DNA of 64,000 nt from Flavobacterium hydrocarbonoxydans. Lineage in GTDB: Bacteria > Bacteroidota > Bacteroidia > Flavobacteriales > Flavobacteriaceae. The translations under genes and the position numbers were made by a program. The DNA lies in contig NZ_WSTB01000011.1 in NCBI RefSeq assembly GCF_009789235.1, positions 94,619 to 158,618 on the forward strand, read 5' to 3'. Of this stretch, positions 9,444-17,473 are shown one piece after another. The notes beneath the pieces are model-generated. The model did no database searches. It was not told the origin of the DNA and saw nothing but the letters and a program-made list of their open reading frames with translations. How positions within the stretch are numbered: position 1 is the stretch's first letter; every line of letters begins with the position of its first letter.

Positions 9444-9806
9444 ATGAAAAACAAAGCAAAATCAATAAGACCCTTCATAGGTTCCAAAAATTTCGAAATC
9501 TCCAGAAGTTTCTATCGGGATTTAGGTTTTCAAGAAACGGTTTTAGCACCTAATTTGTCTGTTTTTAAAACCAATGAAATTGCCTTTTATCTGCAGGATG
9601 CTTACGTGAAAGACTGGATAGATAATACTATGATTTTTGTAGAAGTGGAGGACGCGAAACGTTATTATGATGAATTGCAGGAGCTGAATCTTTTTGCTAA
9701 ATATGAAAATGTAAAACTTATTCCGGTACGTGAACTCGATTGGGGAAGCGAATGTTTCCTGCACGATCCATCAGGGATTTTGTGGCATTTTGGAACTTTT
9801 AAATGA
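9444..9806 (+). CDS. VOC-family (glyoxalase-like) protein
   Basis: 120 residues, one glyoxalase/bleomycin-resistance fold unit with two beta-alpha-beta-beta-beta modules (IGSKNFEISRSFYRDLGF at the start; GSECFLHDPSGILWHFG at the end). The terminal DPSGILWHF is the classical VOC ending that usually holds a metal-binding residue. The substrate is unknown. It stops 1 bp before the end of the convergent 2H phosphoesterase gene. Confidence 0.85.
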   Translation: MKNKAKSIRPFIGSKNFEISRSFYRDLGFQETVLAPNLSVFKTNEIAFYLQDAYVKDWIDNTMIFVEVEDAKRYYDELQELNLFAKYENVKLIPVRELDWGSECFLHDPSGILWHFGTFK

Positions 9807-9807
9807 T

Positions 9808-10491
9808 TTACCTCAAATGAAAGTCACATAAATCGATTGTTTTTGTTTCTCTCTGATACCAATCATTATAAACCAATTCCAGTTTCTCAACATCAAATTT
9901 TCCAAAATCATAATCACGATATTCTTCCATAATTTCAATTAATTTCTTCGAATTTTGTAGTTTTTCCTGAAATCGCATTACAGTTGAATGTGCTGCTGAA
10001 ATACTATATCGGCTATCAATACTTTGCTTTAAATCGGAGTTTTTAAAATTTTCACGAAGGGTATTTCGCAAATTATTCAGCGTTTCATCAGGTAGAAAAC
10101 CCTGAATCATAATAGCTGAAGGAGAAGCAGTAACGCCGCGAAATTCGATTTTTATTTTACCTAAATCCGTTAAACTTTGATTAATAACCGTAATATAATC
10201 TTCGACATTAATTTGATCCAAAGTAAATCCTTCATAACACGAAATAATACCCAATACCGTAATATGAATATCAGAATCTGGATAATAATATTGGGAAGAT
10301 TCCACTTTTTTCAATTCGTTTAAAAAAGCCTGAATTTCAGCTTTAATTTTTTGGTCTGGGCGAATAATTAATGTTAGTCCAAAACGATTATCCTGTCTGT
10401 TTTTGATTTCTAAATCTAAGGCGTATTCTTCGGCTAAAATTAATTTAGCAGCATTGTGATAGAGTTGATTGTAATGTTCAGCGAGATTCAT
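9808..10491 (-). CDS. 2H phosphoesterase (2'-5' RNA ligase-like)
   Basis: 227 residues with the two His-x-Thr motifs that define the 2H superfamily: His76-Ile-Thr78 in DIHITVLG and His168-Ser-Thr170 in AAHSTVMRF. Members hydrolyse or ligate 2',3'-cyclic or 2'-5' phosphoester bonds in RNA or nucleotide derivatives. The substrate is not visible. The start codon directly abuts the stop of the DUF1801 gene (10492), so the two are almost certainly co-transcribed and possibly translationally coupled. No signal peptide, so cytosolic. Confidence 0.82.
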   Translation of the reverse strand: MNLAEHYNQLYHNAAKLILAEEYALDLEIKNRQDNRFGLTLIIRPDQKIKAEIQAFLNELKKVESSQYYYPDSDIHITVLGIISCYEGFTLDQINVEDYITVINQSLTDLGKIKIEFRGVTASPSAIMIQGFLPDETLNNLRNTLRENFKNSDLKQSIDSRYSISAAHSTVMRFQEKLQNSKKLIEIMEEYRDYDFGKFDVEKLELVYNDWYQRETKTIDLCDFHLR

Positions 10492-10860
10492 TTATTTCTT
10501 TTTCGCTTTAGCTAAATTTTCTTCCACTCTAAATTTTACAATTCGGGTAATCAATTCCAATGGCATGGGTTTGTCCAGAGGAAATTGTACCGAACCTTTT
10601 CCTGATTTATATTGTGAAAGTGCTTCCTTGAAAGCTTCGTGGCCACTTGGCAAAGCATAAAGTCCAATATGATTTTTGAAGGCGGCAAAATAAACTACGA
10701 TTCCGTTTTGCTCAAAAGCAGGCATCGAATAACTAATTTTTTCTTTGGCATCCGGTGCAGCGTTTTGAATCGTAAACCGAATTTCTTCTAAAATTTCCTG
10801 AACATCATTAGGGAACATTCCTATGTATGCATCAATATTGGCGGGTTTTTTTGTTTCCAT
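10492..10860 (-). CDS. DUF1801 (YdhG-like) domain protein
   Basis: 122 residues. Typical DUF1801 features are EKISYSMPAFEQNGIVVYFA near 40-60, HIGLYALPSGHEAF near 63-76 and GKGSVQFPLDKPMP near 87-100. Members are small cytosolic proteins related to the frataxin-like Fra/YdhG fold; an iron-chaperone role has been proposed for some, but none can be shown here. It is the first gene of a two-gene unit with the 2H phosphoesterase. Two other DUF1801-like genes lie at 22413 and 34444. Confidence 0.85.
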   Translation of the reverse strand: METKKPANIDAYIGMFPNDVQEILEEIRFTIQNAAPDAKEKISYSMPAFEQNGIVVYFAAFKNHIGLYALPSGHEAFKEALSQYKSGKGSVQFPLDKPMPLELITRIVKFRVEENLAKAKKK

Positions 10861-10866
10861 GTTTTT

Positions 10867-10945
10867 TTTGTTTCAGGTTTCAGGTTTCAAGTTTGCTTCG
10901 CCAACTCGGCTAAAGCCTCGTGTCAGGTTCCGTAGAGAACTTGAA
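10867..10945. repeat. Inverted short-word repeat element
   Basis: Between two minus-strand genes. The left part repeats TTTCAGG/TTTCAAG three times, and the right part (10938-10947) contains AACTTGAAAC, the reverse complement of the left GTTTCAAGTT. The core contains the dyad CGGCTAAAGCC followed by a 14-mer, aaagcctcgtgtca at 10912-10925, that recurs exactly at 42715-42728. Non-coding. Confidence 0.65.
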
Positions 10946-10954
10946 ACAACTTTT

Positions 10955-11419
10955 TTAAGCTAGTCCTTTCGGGAATCTGTCTAAAACTAGATTCAACTGG
11001 ATTTGATGTTCCAGATATGCTTTGGCTCCAGCCAAAACCAATGTAAAACCTTCGGTTGAATTTCTGACTTCCTCGATTATTTTGTCAATGTCACCTTTTA
11101 AGCCAGAATTGGTGATGCTCACAAAAGTCTCATTTTCGCTTAAAGAAGTAAAAATCCATTCGACAATTGTTTCTTCGCCCGTATTTCCCCATTCGATGAC
11201 AATCTTTTTATTTTCCTCTAAAACTTTAGTAAAAACAGAAAGTGAAAAACCATACATTTCCCAGGTCCATTCGGTCGTTTTTCCAGGTTCTAATAATCCG
11301 GAACCTTTTGTAAACCAAAATTTAGACGTGATTTCAGGATTTACAAATGCCTGAAAAACTTCCGAAACAGGTTTTCTAATTAGCATTTCTGCTTTTGCAA
11401 AATTGTTTTCTGTTGTCAT
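10955..11419 (-). CDS. SRPBCC-family protein (AHSA1-like)
   Basis: 154 residues. The opening IRKPVSEVFQAFVNPEITSK and the later EWTWEMYGFSLSVFTKVLEE are characteristic of the START-like AHSA1 group, which forms a hydrophobic cavity for small ligands; in eukaryotes the domain activates Hsp90. The C-terminal VRNSTEGFTLVLAGAKAYLE helix is typical. Ligand and role in this organism are unknown. It is cytosolic, and likely co-transcribed with, or the last gene before, the DUF2490 gene 27 bp upstream. Confidence 0.85.
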   Translation of the reverse strand: MTTENNFAKAEMLIRKPVSEVFQAFVNPEITSKFWFTKGSGLLEPGKTTEWTWEMYGFSLSVFTKVLEENKKIVIEWGNTGEETIVEWIFTSLSENETFVSITNSGLKGDIDKIIEEVRNSTEGFTLVLAGAKAYLEHQIQLNLVLDRFPKGLA

Positions 11420-11446
11420 AAATTTAGATTTTAAATGTTCTAAAAA

Positions 11447-12124
11447 TTACTTAGCACTCTTAAACGGAATGTTATTATAAATCACAATCTGAAATTGATT
11501 TCGTCCTGTTTTTTCCTGAATCTGACGCATAAATCCTGCTTCGACTCTAAAATTTTTATTGATAACATATCCTAAAGCGCCATATAAACGATCTCTGTCA
11601 AACGTAGGCGATTCTGCATTAAGAAAAATTTCATTGTATGCCGATAAATAGAAGGCTTTGTCTTCCATTTTGGGCTTATTAATAGGAACATTCAAAGCCA
11701 AAAAGTAACGAAAACGTACCTGAAAATCGTTTTCTAAAAAGCGTTCTTCAACACGGTAACGATGCTGCAGATAAATTCTGCCAAAGTTTTGTCGCGTTAT
11801 AAATTGCTGGTAAATTCGATGCTCATGATTGGCTAATTTGTTATCTGTACCCGGAATATAGTTTTCAGAATTAATAAAGCCATAACCCAGCAAAATATTA
11901 TTGTTGTTCTCAGTCAGATTGTAGCCAATACCAGTTCTTAATAACAATTGCTGCATATCGCCTGCAAAGTTGTAATTACGGTATTGCACTTCGTTGTGCC
12001 AATTCCATTTTTTGTTAATGGCTTGATTTCCAAAATAAATAAACCAGTTTCCCGTGTCTGAATCTTGGGCGTGTGCGAAATTTAAACTTAAAAAGAAAGT
12101 AAAGGCGAGTAGTAATTGTTTCAT
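11447..12124 (-). CDS. DUF2490 outer-membrane beta-barrel-like protein
   Basis: 225 residues with a signal peptide (MKQLLLAFTFFLSLNFAHAQ). The mature part consists of alternating amphipathic strands with many aromatic residues (WNWHNEVQYRNYNF, QHRYRVEERFLENDFQVRFR) and ends in a short strand, the pattern of DUF2490 proteins, which are predicted outer-membrane barrels of Bacteroidota. Function is unknown. It is located 27 bp upstream of the SRPBCC gene on the same strand. Confidence 0.8.
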   Translation of the reverse strand: MKQLLLAFTFFLSLNFAHAQDSDTGNWFIYFGNQAINKKWNWHNEVQYRNYNFAGDMQQLLLRTGIGYNLTENNNNILLGYGFINSENYIPGTDNKLANHEHRIYQQFITRQNFGRIYLQHRYRVEERFLENDFQVRFRYFLALNVPINKPKMEDKAFYLSAYNEIFLNAESPTFDRDRLYGALGYVINKNFRVEAGFMRQIQEKTGRNQFQIVIYNNIPFKSAK

Positions 12125-12224
12125 TTTATAATACTTTGTAGCTTCGGATAAAATTGTTTTTTTTGAAGTGCCAATTTAAGAAAGAATTATTAGAATTTGT
12201 GTTAAAAGTAAAGCTTAGAACTTT

Positions 12225-13328
12225 TTAGACTTTATCTTTATCAATCCATTTTCCAACACTCGGCGGGACATAATTTTTCATTTTATCAAGTAAATCTTCG
12301 ATGTCATCGCTTACCAAAAGCATTTTTTGATTGGCTTCTTTCAATAAACCTTTATCCGTCATAGTTTGAATCATTTCTATGAGAGGATCATAAAAACCAT
12401 TGATGTTCAGGATCGCAATTGGTTTTTTATGTAAACCCAATTGTGCCCAGGTCAGCATTTCAAAAAGTTCTTCGAATGTGCCAAAACCACCCGGAAGCGC
12501 AATAACACCATCACACAATTCGTTCATTTTGGTTTTTCTTTCGTGCATACTTTCTACCAAAATCAATTCGGTTAAGCCCTGATGAGCGATTTCTTTCGAC
12601 CTTAAAAAATCAGGAAGCACTCCAATTGCTTTTCCACCTTCACTTAAAATTCCATCAGCAACAGCGCCCATCAATCCTACATTTGCACCACCATAAACGA
12701 GTTCGATATTTTGTTGTGCCAATGTTTTTCCGAGTGCAATAGCTTGTGATTGATAAATAGCTTCGGTTCCAAAACTGGATCCGCAAAAAACTGTTATTCT
12801 TTTCATTTTATTGTTTTTTAATTCATATTCAAAATGCAGTATTCCATCATTAGGCGGAAAAAGCATTTCGTTTATTTTTACTGCGCCTAATTTTAAAACT
12901 GCTTTTTGAGAACGGATGTTTTCTGCTCCAATATGAAATAGTATCGAATCTACATTTTGAAAAGCATAATCTATCAGTAATTTTTTTGATGATTTATTGA
13001 ATGTTCCTCCCCAATATTTTCGGGCAATAAAAGTAAAACCAATTGCAACTTTTGATTTTTCGTTATCATAATCATAGAATCGGGTAGTGCCCATTACTTC
13101 ATCAGTTTTTTTATCTAAAATCAAAAAAGCACCTTTAGCATTTATAGCTCCATCAAAAAAAGCTTTAAAAACTTCTATTTTGTAACGATCTTTTATTGGA
13201 TGTTGCTCCCAGATCAAAGGATCAGAAGCTACTTTATAAAGTTCCTCAAAATGATTTTCCTGCAACGGAATCAATTTGGTTATTTCATCTTCTAATACTT
13301 CAGGCTGCAGATTAAAATTTGTTGTCAT
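12225..13328 (-). CDS. GNAT acetyltransferase fused to LOG-family phosphoribohydrolase
   Basis: 367 residues in one uninterrupted frame. Residues 1-170 form a GNAT N-acetyltransferase of the RimJ/RimL type (TFIARKYWGGTFNKSSKKLL, then ENIRSQKAVLKLGAVK). Residues 175-367 form a complete LOG/TIGR00730 protein with the PGGFGTFEEL motif at 279-288; members cleave nucleoside 5'-monophosphates such as cytokinin ribotides to base and ribose 5-phosphate. Met175 (codon at 12804-12806) begins MKRITVFCGSSFG, which looks like a normal native start, and the linker KNNK is very short. It may be a true fusion, or two genes whose stop was lost; internal initiation at 12806 is possible. Confidence 0.8.
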   Translation of the reverse strand: MTTNFNLQPEVLEDEITKLIPLQENHFEELYKVASDPLIWEQHPIKDRYKIEVFKAFFDGAINAKGAFLILDKKTDEVMGTTRFYDYDNEKSKVAIGFTFIARKYWGGTFNKSSKKLLIDYAFQNVDSILFHIGAENIRSQKAVLKLGAVKINEMLFPPNDGILHFEYELKNNKMKRITVFCGSSFGTEAIYQSQAIALGKTLAQQNIELVYGGANVGLMGAVADGILSEGGKAIGVLPDFLRSKEIAHQGLTELILVESMHERKTKMNELCDGVIALPGGFGTFEELFEMLTWAQLGLHKKPIAILNINGFYDPLIEMIQTMTDKGLLKEANQKMLLVSDDIEDLLDKMKNYVPPSVGKWIDKDKV

Positions 13329-13339
13329 CTTTTATCAAA

Positions 13340-14467
13340 TTAGAGTTCGTTATATTGTTTTATTTTAACACAGGAAACATTCGGAATTTTAATTTCCCTA
13401 CCTGTTTTTTTTAATAATCCTGTTACTGGATTTCGTTTGAAAACGACAACATTTCCTGTAATTACGTTGGTGGCAATCAGAAATTTTCCGCTTTCATCGA
13501 TTGCAAAAATTCTGGGATGTTTCCCTAAAGTAGATTGGTATCCAATGTTTTTTAAGGTCCCGTCATTTTCAATTGAAAAAATAGCAATATTATTTTCGTT
13601 TCCGCGGTTAGAGGCATACAAAAATTTTCCGTCTGGCGAAATATGAATATCCGAACTTTCAAAACCTTCTTTGATGGTGTCTGGGTGTGTATAGATTTTT
13701 TGAATGGTTTTCAAATTTCCATTATCGTATTCATAAACACTTATCGCTCCGGCCATTTCTTCGATGCAATAGCCGAATTTTTTATTTGGATGAAAGATAA
13801 AATGCCGCGGACCACTTTCTAAATTAGTTTTTACAAAAGGTGTTTGTGCTTCTTGCAGAGGCATTTTTGAATTTTCATTAAATAGATAACTTCTTATTTT
13901 ATCGGCTCCTAAATCCGGTAAAAATAAATAATCAAAGTCCGGTGAAAATATCGTAGAGTGAATATGTGAACGTGTTTGGCGCTCTTTGTTTAGACTTCCG
14001 TCTGTGTATTGAAAATTTTGCGCAATCGAATCGATTTTTCCGTTTTCTAAAAGTGGATAGACTGAAACGCTGCCTTCGGTATAATTGCCATTTACCAGCC
14101 ATTTTCCGTTTTTGTGAACCGAAACATAAACGGGGTTTTCACCACCGCTTTTTTGCTTGTTTAAAAAAGTTAAGGTTTTATTTTTTGAATTAAATTCGAA
14201 ACTGCTCACGCTTCCTCCGTTGGGAGTTTTACTTTCAGTACAGGCATAAACAAATTTTCCGTTAGGAGAAACGGTCAAATAGGAGGGATTAATCAGATTT
14301 TTAGCAGCCGTTATCTTAGTTAGTTTTCCGTTTAAAGGATCTAATTGGTACACAAAAAGCGATTCAGCCGATTTATCTTTATTATATGAACCTAAAAACA
14401 CATAGGTTTTTTGGGCATATAAATGGATTGCAAAAAGGAACAGTAGGAGGGTAAGTAGTGATTTCAA
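13340..14467 (-). CDS. Lactonase-family seven-bladed beta-propeller, secreted
   Basis: 375 residues. An N-terminal signal peptide (MKSLLTLLLFLFAIHLYAQ) is followed by propeller repeats with the recurring element [VI]SP[ND]GKF[VL]YA[CS] (for example VSPNGKFVYACTES and ISPDGKFLYASNRG), as in 6-phosphogluconolactonase-like YbhE/Pgl proteins. The signal peptide places it in the periplasm or at the surface, so a cytosolic pentose-phosphate role is unlikely; a sugar lactone or another ester is possible. It is followed by the GNAT-LOG gene with an 11-bp gap and preceded by the septoil-knot-like gene 10 bp upstream, suggesting an operon. Confidence 0.85.
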   Translation of the reverse strand: MKSLLTLLLFLFAIHLYAQKTYVFLGSYNKDKSAESLFVYQLDPLNGKLTKITAAKNLINPSYLTVSPNGKFVYACTESKTPNGGSVSSFEFNSKNKTLTFLNKQKSGGENPVYVSVHKNGKWLVNGNYTEGSVSVYPLLENGKIDSIAQNFQYTDGSLNKERQTRSHIHSTIFSPDFDYLFLPDLGADKIRSYLFNENSKMPLQEAQTPFVKTNLESGPRHFIFHPNKKFGYCIEEMAGAISVYEYDNGNLKTIQKIYTHPDTIKEGFESSDIHISPDGKFLYASNRGNENNIAIFSIENDGTLKNIGYQSTLGKHPRIFAIDESGKFLIATNVITGNVVVFKRNPVTGLLKKTGREIKIPNVSCVKIKQYNEL

Positions 14468-14477
14468 GGATAGGTTT

Positions 14478-14810
14478 TTAGTACATTAAATGTTTTTTTG
14501 CGTTATTTCTCCATCCTGCACGGCTTGAAAATTCAACAAAAAATATTTTTAAATCAGCTTGGCTTTCTGTGTCTACAAAAAAAATCTTTTTGTCGGCTCG
14601 GCTTTCAAATTCTTCAAAAAACCACTTGCCGTCGTTTTTACCTGCCTGGCTGGAATTATCAACTTTAAAAACCTTCAGGTCAGCCCGGGTTTCAAATTCA
14701 ACCACAAAAACTTTCACTTGAGCACGGGAACTAAATTCTGTCGAAAAAACTTTTTGCGAAAAACTTTCATTTACCAATAATGTAAAAAGTAAAATAATTA
14801 ATGCTTTCAT
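14478..14810 (-). CDS. Secreted short-repeat protein, resembles 7(1) septoil knot (DUF6150)
   Basis: 110 residues. A signal peptide (MKALIILLFTLLVNESFSQ) is followed by about six units of 13-17 residues on the theme [FV]xxxS[RQ]A[DQ]xKxFxV: EFSSRAQVKVFVV, EFETRADLKVFKV, DNSSQAGKND, EFESRADKKIFFV, DTESQADLKIFFV, EFSSRAGW. From memory this matches the Bacteroidota family named for a predicted 7(1) septoil knot, a small knotted beta fold of unknown function. I cannot verify this without a profile search. It is exported and positioned directly before the secreted lactonase-like gene. Confidence 0.65.
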   Translation of the reverse strand: MKALIILLFTLLVNESFSQKVFSTEFSSRAQVKVFVVEFETRADLKVFKVDNSSQAGKNDGKWFFEEFESRADKKIFFVDTESQADLKIFFVEFSSRAGWRNNAKKHLMY

Positions 14811-14815
14811 ATTCT

Positions 14816-15340
14816 TTATTTAAGTTTTAGTCTAAAACCATAAACGGTCATTTGTCCCTGAGGAAAATCCAAATCTTCAGATCTTTCAAAACCTAAAGCA
14901 TCATACATTTTCCAGGCGTTTTTCATCGCCAATGTCGAATGAATAATCATTTGGTTTAAGTTACTTTCGGTAGCTTTCTTAATACATTCTGTCGATAGCA
15001 AATAGCCAATTCCTTTTCCTCTGGCGTTGTTTGAAACAGCCAATAATCTAAAACCAGCTGTGTTTTGTTCCAAAGTTGCGATTCCGCCAGAACCATAATT
15101 TGTCATATCATCAAAATAAACAACAGCTCCCACAATGGTTTCGTCTTCAATAGCAACCAAAAGTTCCGAGCTGGTTTGAATTGTAAATTCACCAACATTT
15201 TCTAGCATTTTGTAATAAGAAGGCATTTCGTTTTCTTTTGGAAAACCATCCAGTTGCGAATAAACGTCGATTAATAATTTCCCTATTTCTGAAAATTCTG
15301 ACGGATTGGCCTTTCTAATAAGGTATGCTGAGCTATTCAT
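14816..15340 (-). CDS. GNAT-family N-acetyltransferase
   Basis: About 174 residues from the ATG at 15340 (an ATG seven codons upstream at 15361 is also possible; the MNSSAYLIRKANPSE start fits the family better). The acetyl-CoA loop is RLLAVSNNARGKGIGYLLS, followed by AMKNAWKMYDALGFERSEDL, both standard GNAT motifs. The substrate is unknown. It ends 5 bp before the septoil-knot-like gene on the same strand. Confidence 0.87.
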   Translation of the reverse strand: MNSSAYLIRKANPSEFSEIGKLLIDVYSQLDGFPKENEMPSYYKMLENVGEFTIQTSSELLVAIEDETIVGAVVYFDDMTNYGSGGIATLEQNTAGFRLLAVSNNARGKGIGYLLSTECIKKATESNLNQMIIHSTLAMKNAWKMYDALGFERSEDLDFPQGQMTVYGFRLKLK

Positions 15341-15404
15341 TTCTTCTTTTTGAACACGCAATTTACGGATTTCTTTTTTTTGCTTTTAAATTTTAAAAAT
15401 AAAA

Positions 15405-15438
15405 AAGCCAGACTTGGTTTTTAATTCAGGTCTGGCTT
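15405..15438 (-). terminator. Rho-independent terminator
   Basis: Arms 15405-15416 (AAGCCAGACTTG) and 15427-15438 pair with one wobble around a 10-base loop; on the minus strand the stem is followed by TTTTTTATTT. It lies 34 bp after the stop of the LCIB-like gene and ends the bestrophin operon. Confidence 0.85.
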
Positions 15439-15471
15439 AATCGCGGTTTTTTGGTTCTTTTATTTTTAGTC

Positions 15472-16218
15472 TTATTTGTTGAAAATAGGCAATAAATCTT
15501 TACGATTATTAGTGGCTAAATCTAGTACATCAAAACGTTTTATAGTGGTATATGAACCCATATCGGAATCACTATTGATCAATATTGCACCTAACAAAAT
15601 CACGTATTTGCAATTGTAAGTAGTCTTTTCTACCAATTCATTAATGCGTTCATCAATTGCCTCATAAATTACTTCGGTTGCTTCGTGCAAATTGTTTTCT
15701 GATGAAAGGATTCTTTCTTTTTGTTTGAATAAAATTTGTTCAATAATATTCATCTGATGATCTATTTCGGTAATATTACCTTCGATGATTTGATTGTTTT
15801 GTAATTTGCCCAGAGCGCCTTTTGCAGCACCGCAACAGCCCGAATTTTTGGTTTGACCAAAACGATGAATTTCGCCAATAACACCTTCTTTCGAGATTCC
15901 GATATGTGGTCCGTAATAAATATAAACGGCTCCTTCGTCAGGAACATGGCTGGCAAAAGCACCCATTCCGGTAAGCCCGGTAAACGGAAAACCATCTAAA
16001 CCTCCTAATTTAAATGGGCCTAAAAACTCATGCGCTCTTGCAGGGTATTGGATGCTGTTTACATCATCGCTGCAAATACTGTCAGCAACCATGATTTGGC
16101 CTGGCTCCAGATCAAGATCGTCTTCTACATAATCAATTAAGGTATTGACACAATCTATAGTGGTAATGGCATGTGGATACCATTTTCTGATGATGGCTAG
16201 TTTTTCTCTTTTTTTCAT
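15472..16218 (-). CDS. LCIB/C-type beta-carbonic-anhydrase-like protein
   Basis: 248 residues. The core GGLDGFPFTGLTGMGAFASH (residues 72-91) followed by VPDEGAVYIYYGPHIGIS and later FGQTKNSGCCGAA is the signature I know from the limiting-CO2-inducible protein B/C family of algae and its bacterial homologues. That family adopts a beta-carbonic-anhydrase fold with Cys-His-Cys zinc ligands. The matching residues here would be Cys49 (in ICSDDVN, with Asp51 as the catalytic dyad acid), His105 and Cys128 or Cys129, so CO2/bicarbonate interconversion is plausible. Some family members are inactive, so activity is inference. It starts 12 bp after the bestrophin gene, in the same operon, and is followed by a terminator. 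Confidence 0.8.
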   Translation of the reverse strand: MKKREKLAIIRKWYPHAITTIDCVNTLIDYVEDDLDLEPGQIMVADSICSDDVNSIQYPARAHEFLGPFKLGGLDGFPFTGLTGMGAFASHVPDEGAVYIYYGPHIGISKEGVIGEIHRFGQTKNSGCCGAAKGALGKLQNNQIIEGNITEIDHQMNIIEQILFKQKERILSSENNLHEATEVIYEAIDERINELVEKTTYNCKYVILLGAILINSDSDMGSYTTIKRFDVLDLATNNRKDLLPIFNK

Positions 16219-16230
16219 TAGTAATAATGT

Positions 16231-17235
16231 TTATAAAATAATATTATTCTTTGGCTGAAGCGCAGGAGGCAGGTCGGTTTCGCCCAACATCTCTCTTAAA
16301 TCAATTTCTATCGTACGGCTCATTTGCGAAATAGGAACGTCATTGGAACTTCCTTCAAATGGGTTTTCGGTACTTTCTCCAACCTGTTCTAATGAAGTGT
16401 AAACCCAGGAAATTAGTACACTAAACGGAATCACCAGCCACACCATATTTCCGTTCATTAATCCTTCGATACCTTCGTTTAGTTTGTCAAATTCTTTCAG
16501 CATTCCAAAAGGCAGCATCAAACCAAAAAGTTTTATAAAAAAAGAATTGATGGTGGCAAATTGTCTGGGATAAGGAAAGTTTTTTATGCGCTCGCTTTTT
16601 CCCTGTTGGTCAAAAAAATCACGTACCATTTTTTCTAGTTCAACAAACTGATAACTATCAATTTCTTTATTATTGAAAAGTTCTTTTAAGGTTTTCGATT
16701 GCAAACTCATTAATTGAGCGGCTCTGTTTTTGGTAGATAAAATGTATTTTAATTCTTCAGCACTTAGATATTTTGCTAATTCTTCTTCAAGCGGTGTTTC
16801 TTTTTCAGGAATAGTATAAAATTTCTGATATTCGATAAAAGATTTGCTTTTATCCTCCCATGCCCGAGCATCACGCATTTGATAGCGTAAAGCAGTCAAC
16901 CACGCAAAATGACGATAAACCAGTTCTTTTGTTTTTTCTGGATTATTGATAAAGTCACGGCTCATTGTTCCCCATGAACGGCTAGAGTTTAAAATGGCTC
17001 CCCAAATCTGGCGGGCTTCCCAGGTACGATTATACGTTTGTGTATTTTTAAAACCGACGACAAATGCTGTTGCAGTTCCTAAAAGCGCAACCACTGTCCA
17101 CGGAATTGCAATCCATTTTAGCTCTAAAACCTGGTATAAAACTGTTGGAACAATTCCGATGATTAGTGCCATATAAATATTACGGCGTGTCCAGACTAAA
17201 AATTCGGGAAGTTTGTATGAGGTACCTGAATGCAT
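16231..17235 (-). CDS. Bestrophin-family anion channel
   Basis: 334 residues of the bacterial bestrophin (UPF0187) family. Seen: the N-terminal helix FLVWTRRNIYMALIIG, the signature GFKNTQTYNRTWEARQIWG near 60-80, and two further hydrophobic regions near 245-265 and 275-295, consistent with a pentameric inner-membrane channel. Eukaryotic members pass chloride and bicarbonate; some bacterial members prefer cations, so ion selectivity must be tested. It is the first gene of a two-gene operon with an LCIB-type carbonic-anhydrase homologue, which suggests bicarbonate as the physiological ion. The upstream region has an ATAAG-N7-CTTAT dyad near 17287-17303. Confidence 0.88.
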   Translation of the reverse strand: MHSGTSYKLPEFLVWTRRNIYMALIIGIVPTVLYQVLELKWIAIPWTVVALLGTATAFVVGFKNTQTYNRTWEARQIWGAILNSSRSWGTMSRDFINNPEKTKELVYRHFAWLTALRYQMRDARAWEDKSKSFIEYQKFYTIPEKETPLEEELAKYLSAEELKYILSTKNRAAQLMSLQSKTLKELFNNKEIDSYQFVELEKMVRDFFDQQGKSERIKNFPYPRQFATINSFFIKLFGLMLPFGMLKEFDKLNEGIEGLMNGNMVWLVIPFSVLISWVYTSLEQVGESTENPFEGSSNDVPISQMSRTIEIDLREMLGETDLPPALQPKNNIIL

Positions 17236-17424
17236 AATTAATTGTTATTTGTTTTTGATGAAAATTTGCAGAATACAATTCTTCTTATAAGCTTAGAACT
17301 TATGTAGGTAAAATGATATTTTTTTGAAAATTTTGAATAGAATCCGAAGTAAAATAGTTGCATAACTTTTACTTAAAAGGGTGGTATTGTAAGTAACAAT
17401 GAAGTGCAGGGAAAATTATAACAA

Positions 17425-17464
17425 AACTAGTATTCTTAACTTCATTAGGATCAGAATACTAGTT
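17425..17464 (-). terminator. Terminator-like hairpin after sugar operon
   Basis: Arms AACTAGTATTCT (17425-17436) and AGAATACTAGTT (17453-17464) pair perfectly over 12 bp with a 16-base loop, 9 bases after the stop of the isomerase gene. On the minus strand a T-rich stretch (TTTTGTTATAATTTT) follows. Confidence 0.65.
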
Positions 17465-17473
17465 AAAGCTAGT

